Shown: in pieces, positions 12,701 through 23,270 of the stretch
Layout of the letters: each line of letters starts with the position of its first letter
Position numbering within the stretch: the first letter of the stretch is position 1
NCBI RefSeq assembly: GCF_910592395.1
Contig: NC_088314.1
Location: 19,428,070-19,488,069, forward strand
Direction: 5' to 3'
Source of the DNA: Lineus longissimus
Taxonomy: Eukaryota; Nemertea; Pilidiophora; Heteronemertea; Lineidae
DNA length: 60,000 nucleotides
Notes under the pieces: generated by a model
Database searches by the model: none
What the model saw: the letters and a program-made list of their open reading frames with translations, nothing else
What the model was told of the DNA's origin: nothing
Translations under genes and position numbers: made by a program

Positions 12701-15700
12701 TCGGCGTCCGACCAGCAAATGTGAACTACAAGTTCACCGGGAAGCTTGCTGGAACCACCTTGCTGAAATGTGCAATCAACGAAAAACAGATCCAATCATT
12801 GAGGAGGCAGATCATCGAAGCTGCCAAACCAGCAGGTATGTATATTAACTAATAAGCCAAATGTATCAGTTTGTCGTGATTGAACATGTCCTCTCCTGTT
12901 TGAAAACTACAAATCAACTATACGCGATATTCCTCCACCTTCGTAACTCTCCACACCTACCCTGTCGCTCATTTGCCATTAAATCCTTTTGAGAATTGCT
13001 TTGCTTCTACAAAACGCAGTTATCGCCCTTAAACTCGTTTTAGATGCCTGCGTTTCTTCTCCATGCCAAAACGGAGCAACGTGTACAGTAATTGGGGAGG
13101 ACTTCCATTGCGCATGCCGTGACAACTGGCTGGGGAAAGTCTGCGAAAGTCAGATTAACTGTAAGTTGTTGCACAATGAACTCTCTCTCCGCTCAAAGTC
13201 TAGTACATACCCGTAACAACCAACCCGTAACAACCAACAACACGTGTCGAGGATCTATTGACCTCGCCAAAAGGCAATCCAGTCGTCTGGTTATAAACTC
13301 GTTTTAGATGCCTGCGTTTCTTCTCCATGCCAAAACGGAGCAACGTGTACAGTAATTGGGGAGGACTTCCATTGCGCATGCCGTGACAACTGGCTGGGGA
13401 AAGTCTGCGAAAGTCAGATTAACTGTAAGTTGTTGCACAATGAACTCTCTCTCCGCTCAAAGTCTAGTACATACCCGTAACAACCAACCCGTAACAACCA
13501 ACAACACGTGTCGAGGATCTATTGACCTCGCCAAAAGGCAATCCAGTCGTCTGGTTATAGACTATTTAATAATGTTTTAGATCCCAAGACCTCAATTCAT
13601 TTGCTGGCAATATTGCAACTTTAGATTAGTCGATGAACAAAAATGTATCTTTCATCAATTTTGTTTTTTCTGCAGTTGACATATCCGGCCTTCCCTCGTG
13701 GCTCCTTCTTGGACCAAGGATCGAACCCTCCCCAGAAGGCCTCCGTGGACTGACGCTTGCTGCTACCGAAGGAACGACTCTTACCCAAGGTCCTGATGGT
13801 CTCAACGCCTGGGTGTTCACCGGCCTGAACTACGTCAAAATCACCAACGACGGAACTCTGAACCTCGCCAGCGATAGCTTCACCATTGCGACATACGTTT
13901 ACCAAGACGCTCTACGGAACGGGCCTATTCTCGAATGGCGTGGTAGGGGATCGTATGGAACGCATATGTGGATTTGGAGCAGCAAGCTCTTCGTTAACCT
14001 GGATGCTTTCACCGGAAGAAGTGCCGCACAGTACCACACGACACCTCCAGTTGGGAAATGGTCTTTTGTCGGAGTGAGTTTCAACCGTACGAGCGGAGCT
14101 CTGATGATGTGGGACGATGACGATGTGATGACACGAAATGTAGGGGTGATTGGAGACCGAGATATGGATGGAGACTTGTACATCGGCGTCCGACCGGCAA
14201 ATGTTAACTACAAGTTCATCGGGAAGCTTGCTGGAACAACCTTGCTGAAATGTGCAATCAACGAAAAACAGATCCAATCATTGAGGAGGCAGATCATCGA
14301 AGCTGCCAAACCAGCAGGTATGTATATTAACTAATAAGCTAAAGCAGACCATTTTCCTTGGTGAGAAGAATGTATCAGTTTGTCGCGATTGAACATGTGC
14401 TCACCTTTTTTGAAAACTACAAATCCAACTATACGCGATATTCCCCCATCTTCGTAACTCGCTTCTAAAAAACGCAGTTATTGCCCTGCGTTTCTTCTCC
14501 ATGCCAACACGGAGCAACGTGTACAGTAATTGGGGAGGACTTCCATTGCGCATGCCATGACAACTGGCTAGGGAAAGTCTGCGAAAGTCGGGTTAACTGT
14601 AAGTTTGTTGCACAAGGAACTCTCTCCGCTCATACCGGTAACAACCAACCCGTAACAACCAACACGTATCGAGGATCCATTGACCTCGCCAAAAGGCAAT
14701 AAAGTCGTCTGGTTATAAACTATTTAATATAAGTAGTTTATAACCAAAGACCTCAATTCATTTGCTGGCAATATTGCAACTTTAGATAGTCGATGAACAA
14801 AAATGTATCTTTCATCAATTTTGTTTTTTTCTGCAGTTGACATATCCGGCCTTCCCTCGTGGCTCCTTCTTGGACCAAGGATCGAACCCTCCCCAGAAGG
14901 CCTCCGTGGACTGACTCTTGCTGCTACCGGAGAAACGACTCTTACCCAAGGTCCTGATGGTCTCAACGCCTGGGTGTTCACCGGCCAGAACTACGTCAAA
15001 ATCACCAACGACGGAACTCTGAACCTCGCCAGCGATAGCTTCACCATTGCGACATACGTTTACCAAGACGCTCTACGGAACGGGCCTATTCTCGAATGGC
15101 GTGGTAGGGGACCGTATGGAACGCATATGTGGATTTGGAGCAGCAAGCTCTTCGTCAACCTGGATGCTTTCACCGGAAGAAGTGCCGCACAGTACCACAC
15201 GACACCGCAAGTTGGGAAATGGTCTTTTGTCGGAGTGAGTTTCAACCGTTCGAGCGGAGCTCTGATGATGTGGGACGATGACGATGTGATGACACGAAAT
15301 GTAGGGGTGATTGGAGACCGAGATATGGATGGAGACTTGTACATCGGCGTCCGACCGGCAAATGTTAACTACAAGTTCATCGGGAAGCTTGCTGGAACCA
15401 CCTTGCTGAAATTTGCAATCAACGAAAAACAGATCGAATCATTGAGGAGGCAGATCATCGAAGCTGCCAAACCAGCAGGTATGTATATTAACTAATAAGC
15501 CAAATGTATCAGTTTGTCGTGATTGAACATGTCCTCTCCTGTTTGAAAACTACAAATCAACTATCCTCGATATTCCCCCACCTTCGTAACTCTCCGCACC
15601 TACCCTGTCGCTTATTTGCCATTCAATCCTTTTGAGAATTGCTTCGCTTCTAAAAAACGCAGTTATCGCCCTGCGTTTCTTCTCCATGCCAAAACGGAGC

Positions 15701-18700
15701 AACGTGTACAGTAATTGGGAGGACTTCCATTGCGCATGCCGTGACAACTGGCTAGGGAAAGTCTGCCAAAGTCGGAATTAACTGTAAGTTGTTGCACAAT
15801 GAACTCTCTCCGCTCAATGTCTATTTTACATATCCGTAACAACCAACAACACGTGTCGCGGATCCACTGACCTCGCCAAAAGGCAATAGTCGTCTGGTTA
15901 TAAACGATTTAATAATGTTTTAGATCCCAAGACCTCAATTCATTTGCTGGCAATATTGCAACTTCTAGTCGATGAACAAAAATGTATCTTTCATCGATTT
16001 TGTTTTTTCTGCAGTTGACATATCCGGCCTTCCCTCGTGGCTCCTTCTTGGACCAAGGATCGAACCCTCCCCAGAAGGCCTCCGTGGACTGACTCTTGCT
16101 GCTACCGGAGGAACGACTCTTACCCAAGGTCCTGATGGTCTCAACGCCTGGGTGTTCACCGGCCAGAACTACGTCAAAATCACCAACGACGGAACTCTGA
16201 ACCTCGCCAGCGATAGTTTCACCATTGCGACATACGTTTACCAAGACGCTCTACGGAACGGGCCTATTCTCGAATGGCGTGGTAGGGGATCGTATGGAAC
16301 GCATATGTGGATTTGGAGCAGCAAGCTCTTCGTCAACCTGGATGCTTTCACCGGAAGAAGTGCCGCACAGTACCACACGACACCGCAAGTTGGGAAATGG
16401 TCTTTTGTCGGAGTGAGTTTCAACCGTTCGAGCGGAGCTCTGATGATGTGGGACGATGACGATGTGATGACACGAAGTGTAGGGGTGATTGGAGACCGAG
16501 ATATGGATGGAGACTTGTACATCGGCGTCCGACCAGCAAATGTTAACTATAAGTTCACCGGCAAGCTTGCTGGAACCACCTTGCTGAAATGTGCAATCAA
16601 CGAAAAACAGATCCAATCATTGAGAAGGCAGATCATCGAAGCTGCCAAACCAGCAGGTATGTATATTAACTAATAAGCTAGAGCACACACTATTTTCTCG
16701 GGGAGAAAACGTATCAGTTTGTCGTGATTGAATATGTCCTCTCCTGTTTGAAAACTACAAATCCAACTATACGCGATATTCCTCCACCTTCGTAACTCTC
16801 CACACCTACCGTGTCGCTCATTTGCCATTAAATCCTTTTGAGAATTGCTTCGCTTCTACAAAACGCAGTTATCGCCCTCAAACTCGTTTCAGATGCCTGC
16901 GTTTCTTCTCCATGCCAAAACGGAGCAACGTGTACAGTAATTGGGGAGGACTTCCATTGCGCATGCCGTGACAACTGGCTAGGGAAAGTCTGCGAAAGTC
17001 AGATTAACTGTAAGTTGTTGCACAATGAACTCTCTCCGCTCAAAGTCTAGTTTACATACCCGTAACAACCAACAACACGTGTCGAGGATCCATTGACCTC
17101 GCCAAAAGGCAATAAAGTCGTCTGGTTATAGACTATTTAATAATGTTTTAGATCCCAAGACTTCAATTCATTTGCTGGCAATATTGCAACTTAAGATAGT
17201 CGATGAACAAAAATGTATCTTTCATCAATTTTGTTTTTTTCTGCAGTTGACATATCGGGCCTTCCCTCGTGGCTCCTTCTTGGACCAAGGATCGAACCCT
17301 CGCCAGAAGGCCTCCGTGGACTGACGCTTGCTGCTACCGGAGGAACGACTCTTACCCAAGGTCCTGATGGTCTCAACGCCTGGGTGTTCACCGGCCAGAA
17401 CTACGTCAAAATCACCAACGACGGAACTCTGAACCTCGCCAGCGATAGTTTCACCATTGCGACATACGTTTACCAAGACGCTCTACGGAACGGGCCTATT
17501 CTCGAATGGCGTGGTAGGGGACCGTATGGAACGCATATGTGGATTTGGAGCAGCAAGCTCTTCGTCAACCTGGATGCTTTCACCGGAAGAAGTGCCGCAC
17601 AGTACCACACGACACCGCAAGTTGGGAAATGGTCTTTTGTCGGAGTGAGTTTCAACCGTACGAGCGGAGCTCTGATGATGTGGGACGATGACGATGTGAT
17701 GACACGAAATGTGGGGGTGATTGGAGACCGAGATATGGATGGAGACTTGTACATCGGCGTCCGACCGGCAAATGTTAACTACAAGTTCATCGGGAAGCTT
17801 GCTGGAACAACCTTGCTGAAATGTGCAATCAACGAAAAACAGATCCAATCATTGAGGAGGCAGATCATCGAAGCTGCCAAACCAGCAGGTATGTATATTA
17901 ACTAATAAGCTAAAGCAGACCTATTTCTTGGTGAGAAGAATGTATCAGTTTGTCGCGATTGAACATGTGCTCACCTTTTTTGAAAACTACAAATCCAACT
18001 ATCCGCGATATTCCCCCACCTTCGTAACTCTCCACACCTACCCTGTCGCTCATTTGCCATTAAATCCTTTTGAGAATTGCTTCGCTTCTACAAAACGCAG
18101 TTATCGCCCTCAAACTCGTTTCAGATGCCTGCGTTTCTTCTCCATGCCAAAACGGAGCAACGTGTACAGTAATTGGGGAGGACTTCCATTGCGCATGCCG
18201 TGACAACTGGCTAGGGAAAGTCTGCGAAAGTCAGATTAACTGTAAGTTGTTGCACAATGAACTCTCTCCGCTCAAAGTTTAGTTTACATACCCGTAACAA
18301 CCAACAACACGTGTCGATGATCCATTGACCTCGCCAAAAGGCAATAAAGTCGTCTGATTATAGACTATTTAATAATGTTTTAGATCCCAAGACCTCAATT
18401 CATTTGCTGGCAATATTGCAACTTTAGATAGTCGATGAACAAAAATGTATCTTTCATCAATTTTGTTTTTTTCTGCAGTTGACATATCCGGCCTTCCCTC
18501 GTGGCTCCTTCTTGGACCAAGGATCGAACCCTCGCCAGAAGGCCTCCGTGGACTGACGCTTGCTGCTACCGGAGGAACGACTCTTACCCAAGGTCCTGAT
18601 GGTCTCAACGCCTGGGTGTTCACCGGCCAGAACTACGTCAAAATCACCAACGACGGAACTCTGAACCTCGCCAGCGATAGCTTCACCATTGCGACATACG

Positions 18701-20287
18701 TTTACCAAGACGCTCTACGGAACGGGCCTATTCTCGAATGGCGTGGTAGGGGACCGTATGGAACGCATATGTGGATTTGGAGCAGCAAGCTCTTCGTCAA
18801 CCTGGATGCTTTCACCGGAAGAAGTGCCGCACAGTACCACACGACACCGCAAGTTGGGAAATGGTCTTTTGTCGGAGTGAGTTTCAACCGTACGAGCGGA
18901 GCTCTGATGATGTGGGACGATGACGATGTGATGACACGAAATGTAGGGGTGATTGGAGACCGAGATATGGATGGAGACTTGTACATCGGCGTCCGACCAG
19001 CAAATGTTAACTACAAGTTCACCGGGAAGCTTGCTGGAACCACCTTGCTGAAATGTGCAATCAACGAAAAACAGATCCAATCATTGAGGAGGCAGATCAT
19101 CGCAGCAGCGGAACCAACTGGTAAGTTTCTCGACAATGATTCCTTAGTTATGAAAATACGTGCAAAGTTACTCCATGAATTCCCTCTACATCTAATGTTC
19201 GACCTAGTTTCTAGAGAGTAAAGCAAAGTAAGGGAAAGTGGTGAGATTATAGCCCATCCAGTGTAAAAAAGAAGCAGGCCATTATTATACATTTTTGGCC
19301 TTCTAAAGAAAACGAATTTCTCCTTGTAATTCGTGAAACTGTTTTTGTAGGATTGCACTTTTGTTGACTTTAAATGACTTGATTGCAGATTACTGAGTGT
19401 TGACATGACTGAGTGTTACTGAGTCTTGGTTGTATTGACTTACATGACACAGTAACCATGGATGCCTTTACAAAACAAAGTCGTCGAGAATGTGAAATGT
19501 GTAAAATGCTGAAAGCCTGTAATTATTTACTATCTTCTGAAAAATTTACAGAATTAACTTGGGGGTGGGATTTGCCGGACCAGGAGGATAGTACCCCTGC
19601 TTGACACCATGCGCCTCCACTAGTAGTATCACACCAGTGTTGATCTCTAATAATGACTTTCGCAAGTGTTACGAGGTGTGAATTTCAGGCAGGCCTATGG
19701 TTACACCCCGTTCTAGTGCATTGTTCATTGCAGTTCAACGATTTTTCAATGATCCTGTTTGGTGACGTTGCGGTCCTGCAGGAAGCCATTTCTGTATGAA
19801 AAACCAACATAACTTAAGGGACAAAGTTGTCCCTTAAGTTATCTGGTAATCGCTTTTATATCCAATGACATCGTACCTCGACAGCCAGATTTTTGTATTA
19901 AGCTGGTGCTTCCATGTACTGCTAGCACTATTGATCTCGAGCTGCACAAATGTATTACATATAACATTGTATTTTTCAGAGCAAAGCCAGAAGAAGCAGA
20001 TAATATGCGAAAAAGCATCGGACACAATAAGCTGCATCGGCGGTTCTATCAACATAGTTTATGCCAACTACGGCCGTACCAATTCTTTCGTCTGCCCAGC
20101 TGGCCTCGCCTTCCAAAAGACCAACACCAACTGCCTCTCGGAGGCTGCCACCCTGGCTAAAGTCAGGAACGAGTGTCATGGAAAGACTACATGCAGCCTC
20201 TCCGTGTCGAATGAGGAATTTGGTGACTCGTGTTTCGGAACCACAAAGTACCTGGATGTGCACTACACTTGCAGGGGACTCCCGTGA
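9726..20287 (+). CDS. Secreted modular lectin: signal peptide, LamG x8, EGF x4, SUEL
   Basis: This is one large secreted protein gene. The coding exons I infer are 9726-9789 (signal peptide); LamG-like exons 9894-10535, 11032-11673, 12194-12835, 13676-14317, 14837-15478, 16015-16656, 17247-17888 and 18479-19120; EGF exons 13044-13160, 13308-13424, 16893-17009 and 18125-18241; and the SUEL exon 19980-20287. Every internal exon begins and ends in phase 1 between good AG and GT sites, so any subset splices in frame, the classic layout for exon shuffling. If all are used the product is about 1,991 residues. LamG-like (Laminin_G_3/concanavalin-A fold) and SUEL domains both bind glycans, so a multivalent extracellular lectin is likely (inference), perhaps in immunity, egg coats or matrix. 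Exons and introns of the central units are nearly identical, so recent expansion or gene conversion is likely. Exact exon use needs transcripts. Confidence 0.85.
9894..10535 (+). CDS. LamG-like exon 1 (divergent founder)
   Basis: This 214-codon phase 1-1 exon carries a complete LamG-like beta-sandwich domain: an AWVFTGQNYVKI strand, the LASDSFTIATYVY strand, the GKWSFVGVSF strand and the DLYIGVRP strand. Its first residues (VDITRQDYWVLLG) differ from the VDISGLPSWLLLG of all other copies. It also differs at WRSKLF and GKNAAQYHRT. It is probably the oldest copy, outside the homogenised array. Confidence 0.85.
10695..10798 (+). pseudogene. Decayed EGF exon, unit 1
   Basis: Sequence homologous to the EGF exons, but about 20 bases spanning the acceptor and first codon are deleted, so GCCCT joins CTGCG directly. 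The nearest upstream AG (CGCAG) would give the wrong phase. A downstream CCGAAG change replaces CGAAAG. It is unlikely to be spliced in. Confidence 0.7.
11032..11673 (+). CDS. LamG-like exon 2
   Basis: This 214-codon phase 1-1 exon is nearly identical to its siblings. Private differences include TTLAQG and GDRDMNGD. The acceptor is TTTTTCTGCAG and the donor is CAG|GTATGT. Confidence 0.85.
11838..11950 (+). pseudogene. Decayed EGF exon, unit 2
   Basis: It shares the acceptor deletion with unit 1. It also has a one-base insertion near the 3' end (AGTCGGAATTAACT) that shifts the frame, and its donor has become GCAAGT. About 48 bases of the preceding intron are missing, as in unit 4. Confidence 0.7.
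12194..12835 (+). CDS. LamG-like exon 3
   Basis: This 214-codon phase 1-1 exon is intact. A private change is ATFVYQ instead of ATYVYQ. It is followed by the only unit with two EGF exons. Confidence 0.85.
13044..13160 (+). CDS. EGF exon A (unit 3)
   Basis: This 39-codon phase 1-1 exon follows a TTTTAG acceptor and precedes a GTAAGT donor. It has six cysteines in EGF order: DAC, SPC, ATC, HC, AC and VC. A QNGATC segment and an aromatic (FHC) sit before the fourth cysteine, as in standard EGF modules. There is no clear calcium-binding DxNE signature. Confidence 0.85.
13308..13424 (+). CDS. EGF exon B (duplicate in unit 3)
   Basis: This is the second copy within the 264-bp tandem duplication, with the same six-cysteine EGF and intact TTTTAG acceptor and GTAAGT donor. 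If both are spliced, two EGFs lie between LamG-like domains 3 and 4. Confidence 0.8.
13676..14317 (+). CDS. LamG-like exon 4
   Basis: Intact 214-codon phase 1-1 exon. Distinctive residues are ATEGTT, FTGLNYVK, GRGSYG, TTPPVGK and KFIGK. Confidence 0.85.
14487..14600 (+). pseudogene. Decayed EGF exon, unit 4
   Basis: The EGF reading frame is still open (CVSSPCQHGATC and onward, ending CESRVN), with all six cysteines and a GTAAGT donor. The acceptor and first codon are removed by the same deletion as in units 1, 2 and 5. The remaining upstream AG gives the wrong phase, so I expect skipping. Confidence 0.65.
14837..15478 (+). CDS. LamG-like exon 5
   Basis: Intact 214-codon phase 1-1 exon. The single cysteine of the domain (LLKCAIN in the others) is Phe here (LLKFAIN). 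Other changes are TGETT, NRSSGA, KFIGK and KQIESL. Confidence 0.85.
15671..15783 (+). pseudogene. Decayed EGF exon, unit 5
   Basis: It shares the acceptor deletion. A G is also lost in the GGGGAGG run (frameshift) and an A is gained near AGTCGGAATTAACT. The donor GTAAGT survives. It is not usable as an EGF exon. Confidence 0.7.
16015..16656 (+). CDS. LamG-like exon 6
   Basis: Intact 214-codon phase 1-1 exon. Distinctive residues are GRGSYG, NRSSGA and MTRSVGV. Confidence 0.85.
16893..17009 (+). CDS. EGF exon C (unit 6)
   Basis: Intact 39-codon phase 1-1 EGF exon after a GTTTCAG acceptor and before GTAAGT, with the six-cysteine pattern complete. Confidence 0.85.
17247..17888 (+). CDS. LamG-like exon 7
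   Basis: Intact 214-codon phase 1-1 exon. It has KFIGK like exons 4 and 5. The interval from exon 6 to 7 equals that from 7 to 8 (1232 bases), so these two units look like the newest duplicates. Confidence 0.85.
18125..18241 (+). CDS. EGF exon D (unit 7)
   Basis: Intact 39-codon phase 1-1 EGF exon, GTTTCAG acceptor and GTAAGT donor. It appears identical to EGF exon C. Confidence 0.85.
18479..19120 (+). CDS. LamG-like exon 8 (last)
   Basis: Intact 214-codon phase 1-1 exon. Its end (IIAAAEPTG) and donor (GTAAGT) differ from the IIEAAKPAG|GTATGT of the array copies, which marks it as the ancestral 3' copy. It splices across about 860 bases to the SUEL exon. Confidence 0.85.
19809..19842. repeat. 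Perfect 15-bp intronic hairpin
   Basis: ATAACTTAAGGGACA, a 4-base loop (AAGT), then the exact reverse complement. It lies in the last intron of the lectin gene, about 140 bases before the SUEL acceptor. Function unknown. Confidence 0.8.
19980..20287 (+). CDS. SUEL lectin terminal exon
   Basis: The exon starts after TTTTTCAG and completes a phase-1 codon (GAG). It encodes 102 residues of a SUEL-type rhamnose/galactose-binding lectin domain and the TGA at 20285-20287. Family hallmarks visible are eight cysteines, YANYGR after the first strand, and the C-terminal FGDSCFGTTKYLDVHYTC, where most members have DPC rather than DSC. In the family the YGR and (D)PC loops contact sugar. This domain anchors the functional prediction for the whole gene. 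Confidence 0.9.
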
Positions 20288-21078
20288 TGACTTTTAACTC
20301 GAAATTTAATGCTCTAAGCAGTGGTCGATAGCCGTTGTTTTTTTCGTTCCAAGAAAACGCACTTGTTCCACTCACTTGACACAAAAACCTGTATTACGGA
20401 TTTGGTAACGAAGGTGGCAGCTGAGAAATGTACACGAGTTGCTTTTCCTATCGGTTGTAGGCCTACTTGTAAGTGAATATCACGGTAAAGAGCGGTCTTT
20501 TTACATGAAATCATGTACATGGTGTTTACGGAGTTGCAATACAAAACCAAAAGATTGTCTGAAGAGTATCATATAACTCTTTTCCGACCCAATGTGAATT
20601 GCCTTGGTTTTTCGATAACCTGTCGGTCCCATTTGCTGGTGTACTTATTACTGCTCAAAGGTTACACTGTTGCACTGCTCCAAAGGTCGCATATCATATT
20701 GATAAAATTCTTTTATTTTGATCTTGCACCTCAACGCTTTGTCGTGCTCTTCGTGCACAGAATGGGCTTGTACACATGTACAATGTACTAACATTGTACC
20801 TGTACATTGTACGTTATATGCACTGTACAGTCTGTGCACTAGGCACATTATTCGTGTATGTCGACTTGTGCACGACGCCATCATGGCAACAGCTCGACTT
20901 TTTCTCTCCAAATGTTCGTTGCAGTAAAACTCGTATAAAAATTTAAAAATAATGAACAGGTTGCTGAAATGAGGCAATGCAGGTTATCTGTAGTATACTT
21001 ATTTACTTGCATAAAAAAGTTGTAATACCAGACCTCTCTGGTAGCTGGTTAATACACTGTTATGTCTGTTAATTCTTC

Positions 21079-21084
21079 AATAAA
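21079..21084 (+). terminator. Poly(A) signal of the lectin gene
   Basis: AATAAA is the first canonical poly(A) hexamer I see after the stop codon, about 790 bases downstream. The 3' UTR would contain the TACATGTACA-type palindromes near 20770-20830. Confidence 0.45.
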
Positions 21085-21189
21085 AACATTGGATCATGAA
21101 AGCTTTGTCTGGATGTGTTTATCATTGTTAACCACAGCCATGGATTTCTGAATCGAATATCGGTCTCTGCCCAAACCTGTGTTCGATCG

Positions 21190-22215
21190 AAAGAGTATTG
21201 CGCCAAGTAGAAAGGGTAGTTGTAAAACAAGAAACACAGAAACGAAACAGAAACACAGAAACACAGAAACGAAACGCAGAAACCAGTCTTGTGGCGAAAT
21301 CTGGTCTGCAAACTCCATCTTGTTGCCATGGTTGTGGCCGCGAACGCGGGTGTAACTAAAACTGGTATTCAGTCGGAATGGAAGGAGGAATGCTCATTTC
21401 CCAATACCCCTTTTAGCCTCATCAACGTGTGCGCAGATTGGCAGCATCCGGCCTGATCGTGCCAATACACTACATGTATGTACTACACGGCGTAAATAGA
21501 AAATAGTCCTTCGAATAGCGAGTCCTGTTCTTTTGTACATTCCATGGCCTGTGCACGACACTAGGCTGAACTTCCCTACTGCAACCTCATTAACATAAAC
21601 AGATATTTAAAGGGACTATTTAAAGGCAGCAGCTGGGCAGGCAAGATTGAGTTACTCCAAGTCCAAGTCTAGTGCCCGCCCCCCCCCCCCCCCCACTTTA
21701 CTCTATTCTAGTCGCCAAAATTGGTCTCTCACGTCTCACATAACGTCGAAATGATTCACCCATGTACTGGTACCGTACCTTGCATTTAGTGCTGCATCAG
21801 ACGGGATTTGTAGGATGATCCTGGTACTTCATGTAAATTGAACACTACAAGGCAAGATGTTGCACTGCACCTTCATTTAAAATAACATGCTGTAGGAATC
21901 GAATCGAACCTACCAAAGTACTACACCACCACCTCAAAAGACTTCACCCATATCGTGCCCCCCCCCCCCCCCCAAGTTGCTCCATGTATCCCCTCAACAA
22001 CTCTATTGCATTCCGGCTGGCCGCAACCCACCAACCTCAGATTTTACTTTTAAACGACAATAACAACGGATTGGGCAAGGAAAGTATCGGCGTGCCGCTT
22101 GATTCCAACTTTTATGAAAACCCGTTTGATTTTCGTTTCTGCGTTTCGTTTCTGCGTTTCTGTGTTTCTGTTTCGTTTCTGTGTTTCTTGTTTTACAACT
22201 ACCCAAGTAGAAATA
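21190..22215. repeat. Inverted pair of GTTTC/GAAAC-rich repeats
   Basis: The left arm, about 21190-21330, is a run of GAAACACAGAAAC words. The right arm, about 22050-22215, is the reverse complement with TTTCTGCGTTTC words, and both extend into AGTTGTAAAACAAG. Poly(C) runs lie between and beside the arms (about 21676-21694, 21958-21974 and 22372-22383). There is no gene in this interval. Confidence 0.6.
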
Positions 22216-23270
22216 CTGTTTTGACTCAATGTGGTCGATTTTGGTGCGTCTTTTTCACATACATGTACGCCTTCACGTAATATACGTGTAGCTCGAAGCG
22301 GCCACACATTATGTGCTAATGTAGTATAAACTATCGGATGAAGTCCATTTGGGTGGTCCACTTTTGTCCCGACCCCCCCCCCCGAATCATGCTCTGTTGG
22401 AACCGCACTGAAACTTCACCTCCCTGGAGTGGATTGCGGAGATCAGTTGTTCAATCGTGTTCAGGCGCTTTTGTCGAGAGTATTTTACATACTGATATCT
22501 GGATGCTCTCGCTCTGTGTACACCCTACGGTGTCCGCAGAAGAGGCCTCGCTTGCAATTCTGGCACTGGGAGTAATGGGTATGCTCGGATCCAATGCACT
22601 TCGCGAACATTCCCGAGAGCTCGTCTTCAATCTTACTTGGGAATGTAACTTGACCCGTCCGCCTTAAACCATGGTATTTGAATTCTCCTTGGTGTTTGAA
22701 TTCCCTAAATTCAATAACTGATCGCACTCTGGTGGACCGAGCAACGTTCTGGGTTTTTTTTAAATTTGGCACGCGGCCATCTTGGAAACCATTTTTAGCT
22801 CAGTTTTGTGACTGAATGTTTATATACACTGCCCCAGGAAACAAAACTGAGCATCTCTACATTCAGCTGAGCGCCAGGTCCATGGGCCTCTTGTTATAAT
22901 GAACTAATTTCGAATGCGCATATAGGCCTAAATGATATAAAATTATTTGAGATAAGTAGTCAGTTTTATATACGATGCTATTGACATGCTGTCGTGGTTG
23001 TATTCGAAGCTATCTCGGTGCATACTGAATTTGGCCCACACTGATCAGTATACACTAATCAGTACCGTGCCGCACATGTTCTAAATACATGCAGTATACT
23101 ACTCAAATTGTGAAAAATTGCTTGAAACTTGTTGAATGGTGTGTATTGAAAAACAGCATTCAACTTATTTCCAACATTGTGACCACTTTTGCCTAAGTAC
23201 CTGTGGATCATAATGCGGATTCCTATTCGTTTTACTTTTACCATTGGTAACATTTGTGTTGTTTGTATAC

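Larger units (their letters stand above)
13031..13558 (+). repeat. 264-bp tandem duplication containing an EGF exon
   Basis: The segment starting AAACTCGTTTTAGATG at 13031 recurs at 13295 with an exact 264-base offset. It covers acceptor, EGF exon, donor and downstream intron. It gives this unit a second complete EGF exon with working splice sites. The copies look almost identical, so the event is recent. Confidence 0.85.

Noticed and set aside
10117-19080. Long antisense open frames of 63-121 codons inside every LamG exon
   Set aside because: They repeat with the exons and are by-products of codon usage on the sense strand. No starts, splice sites or known domains.
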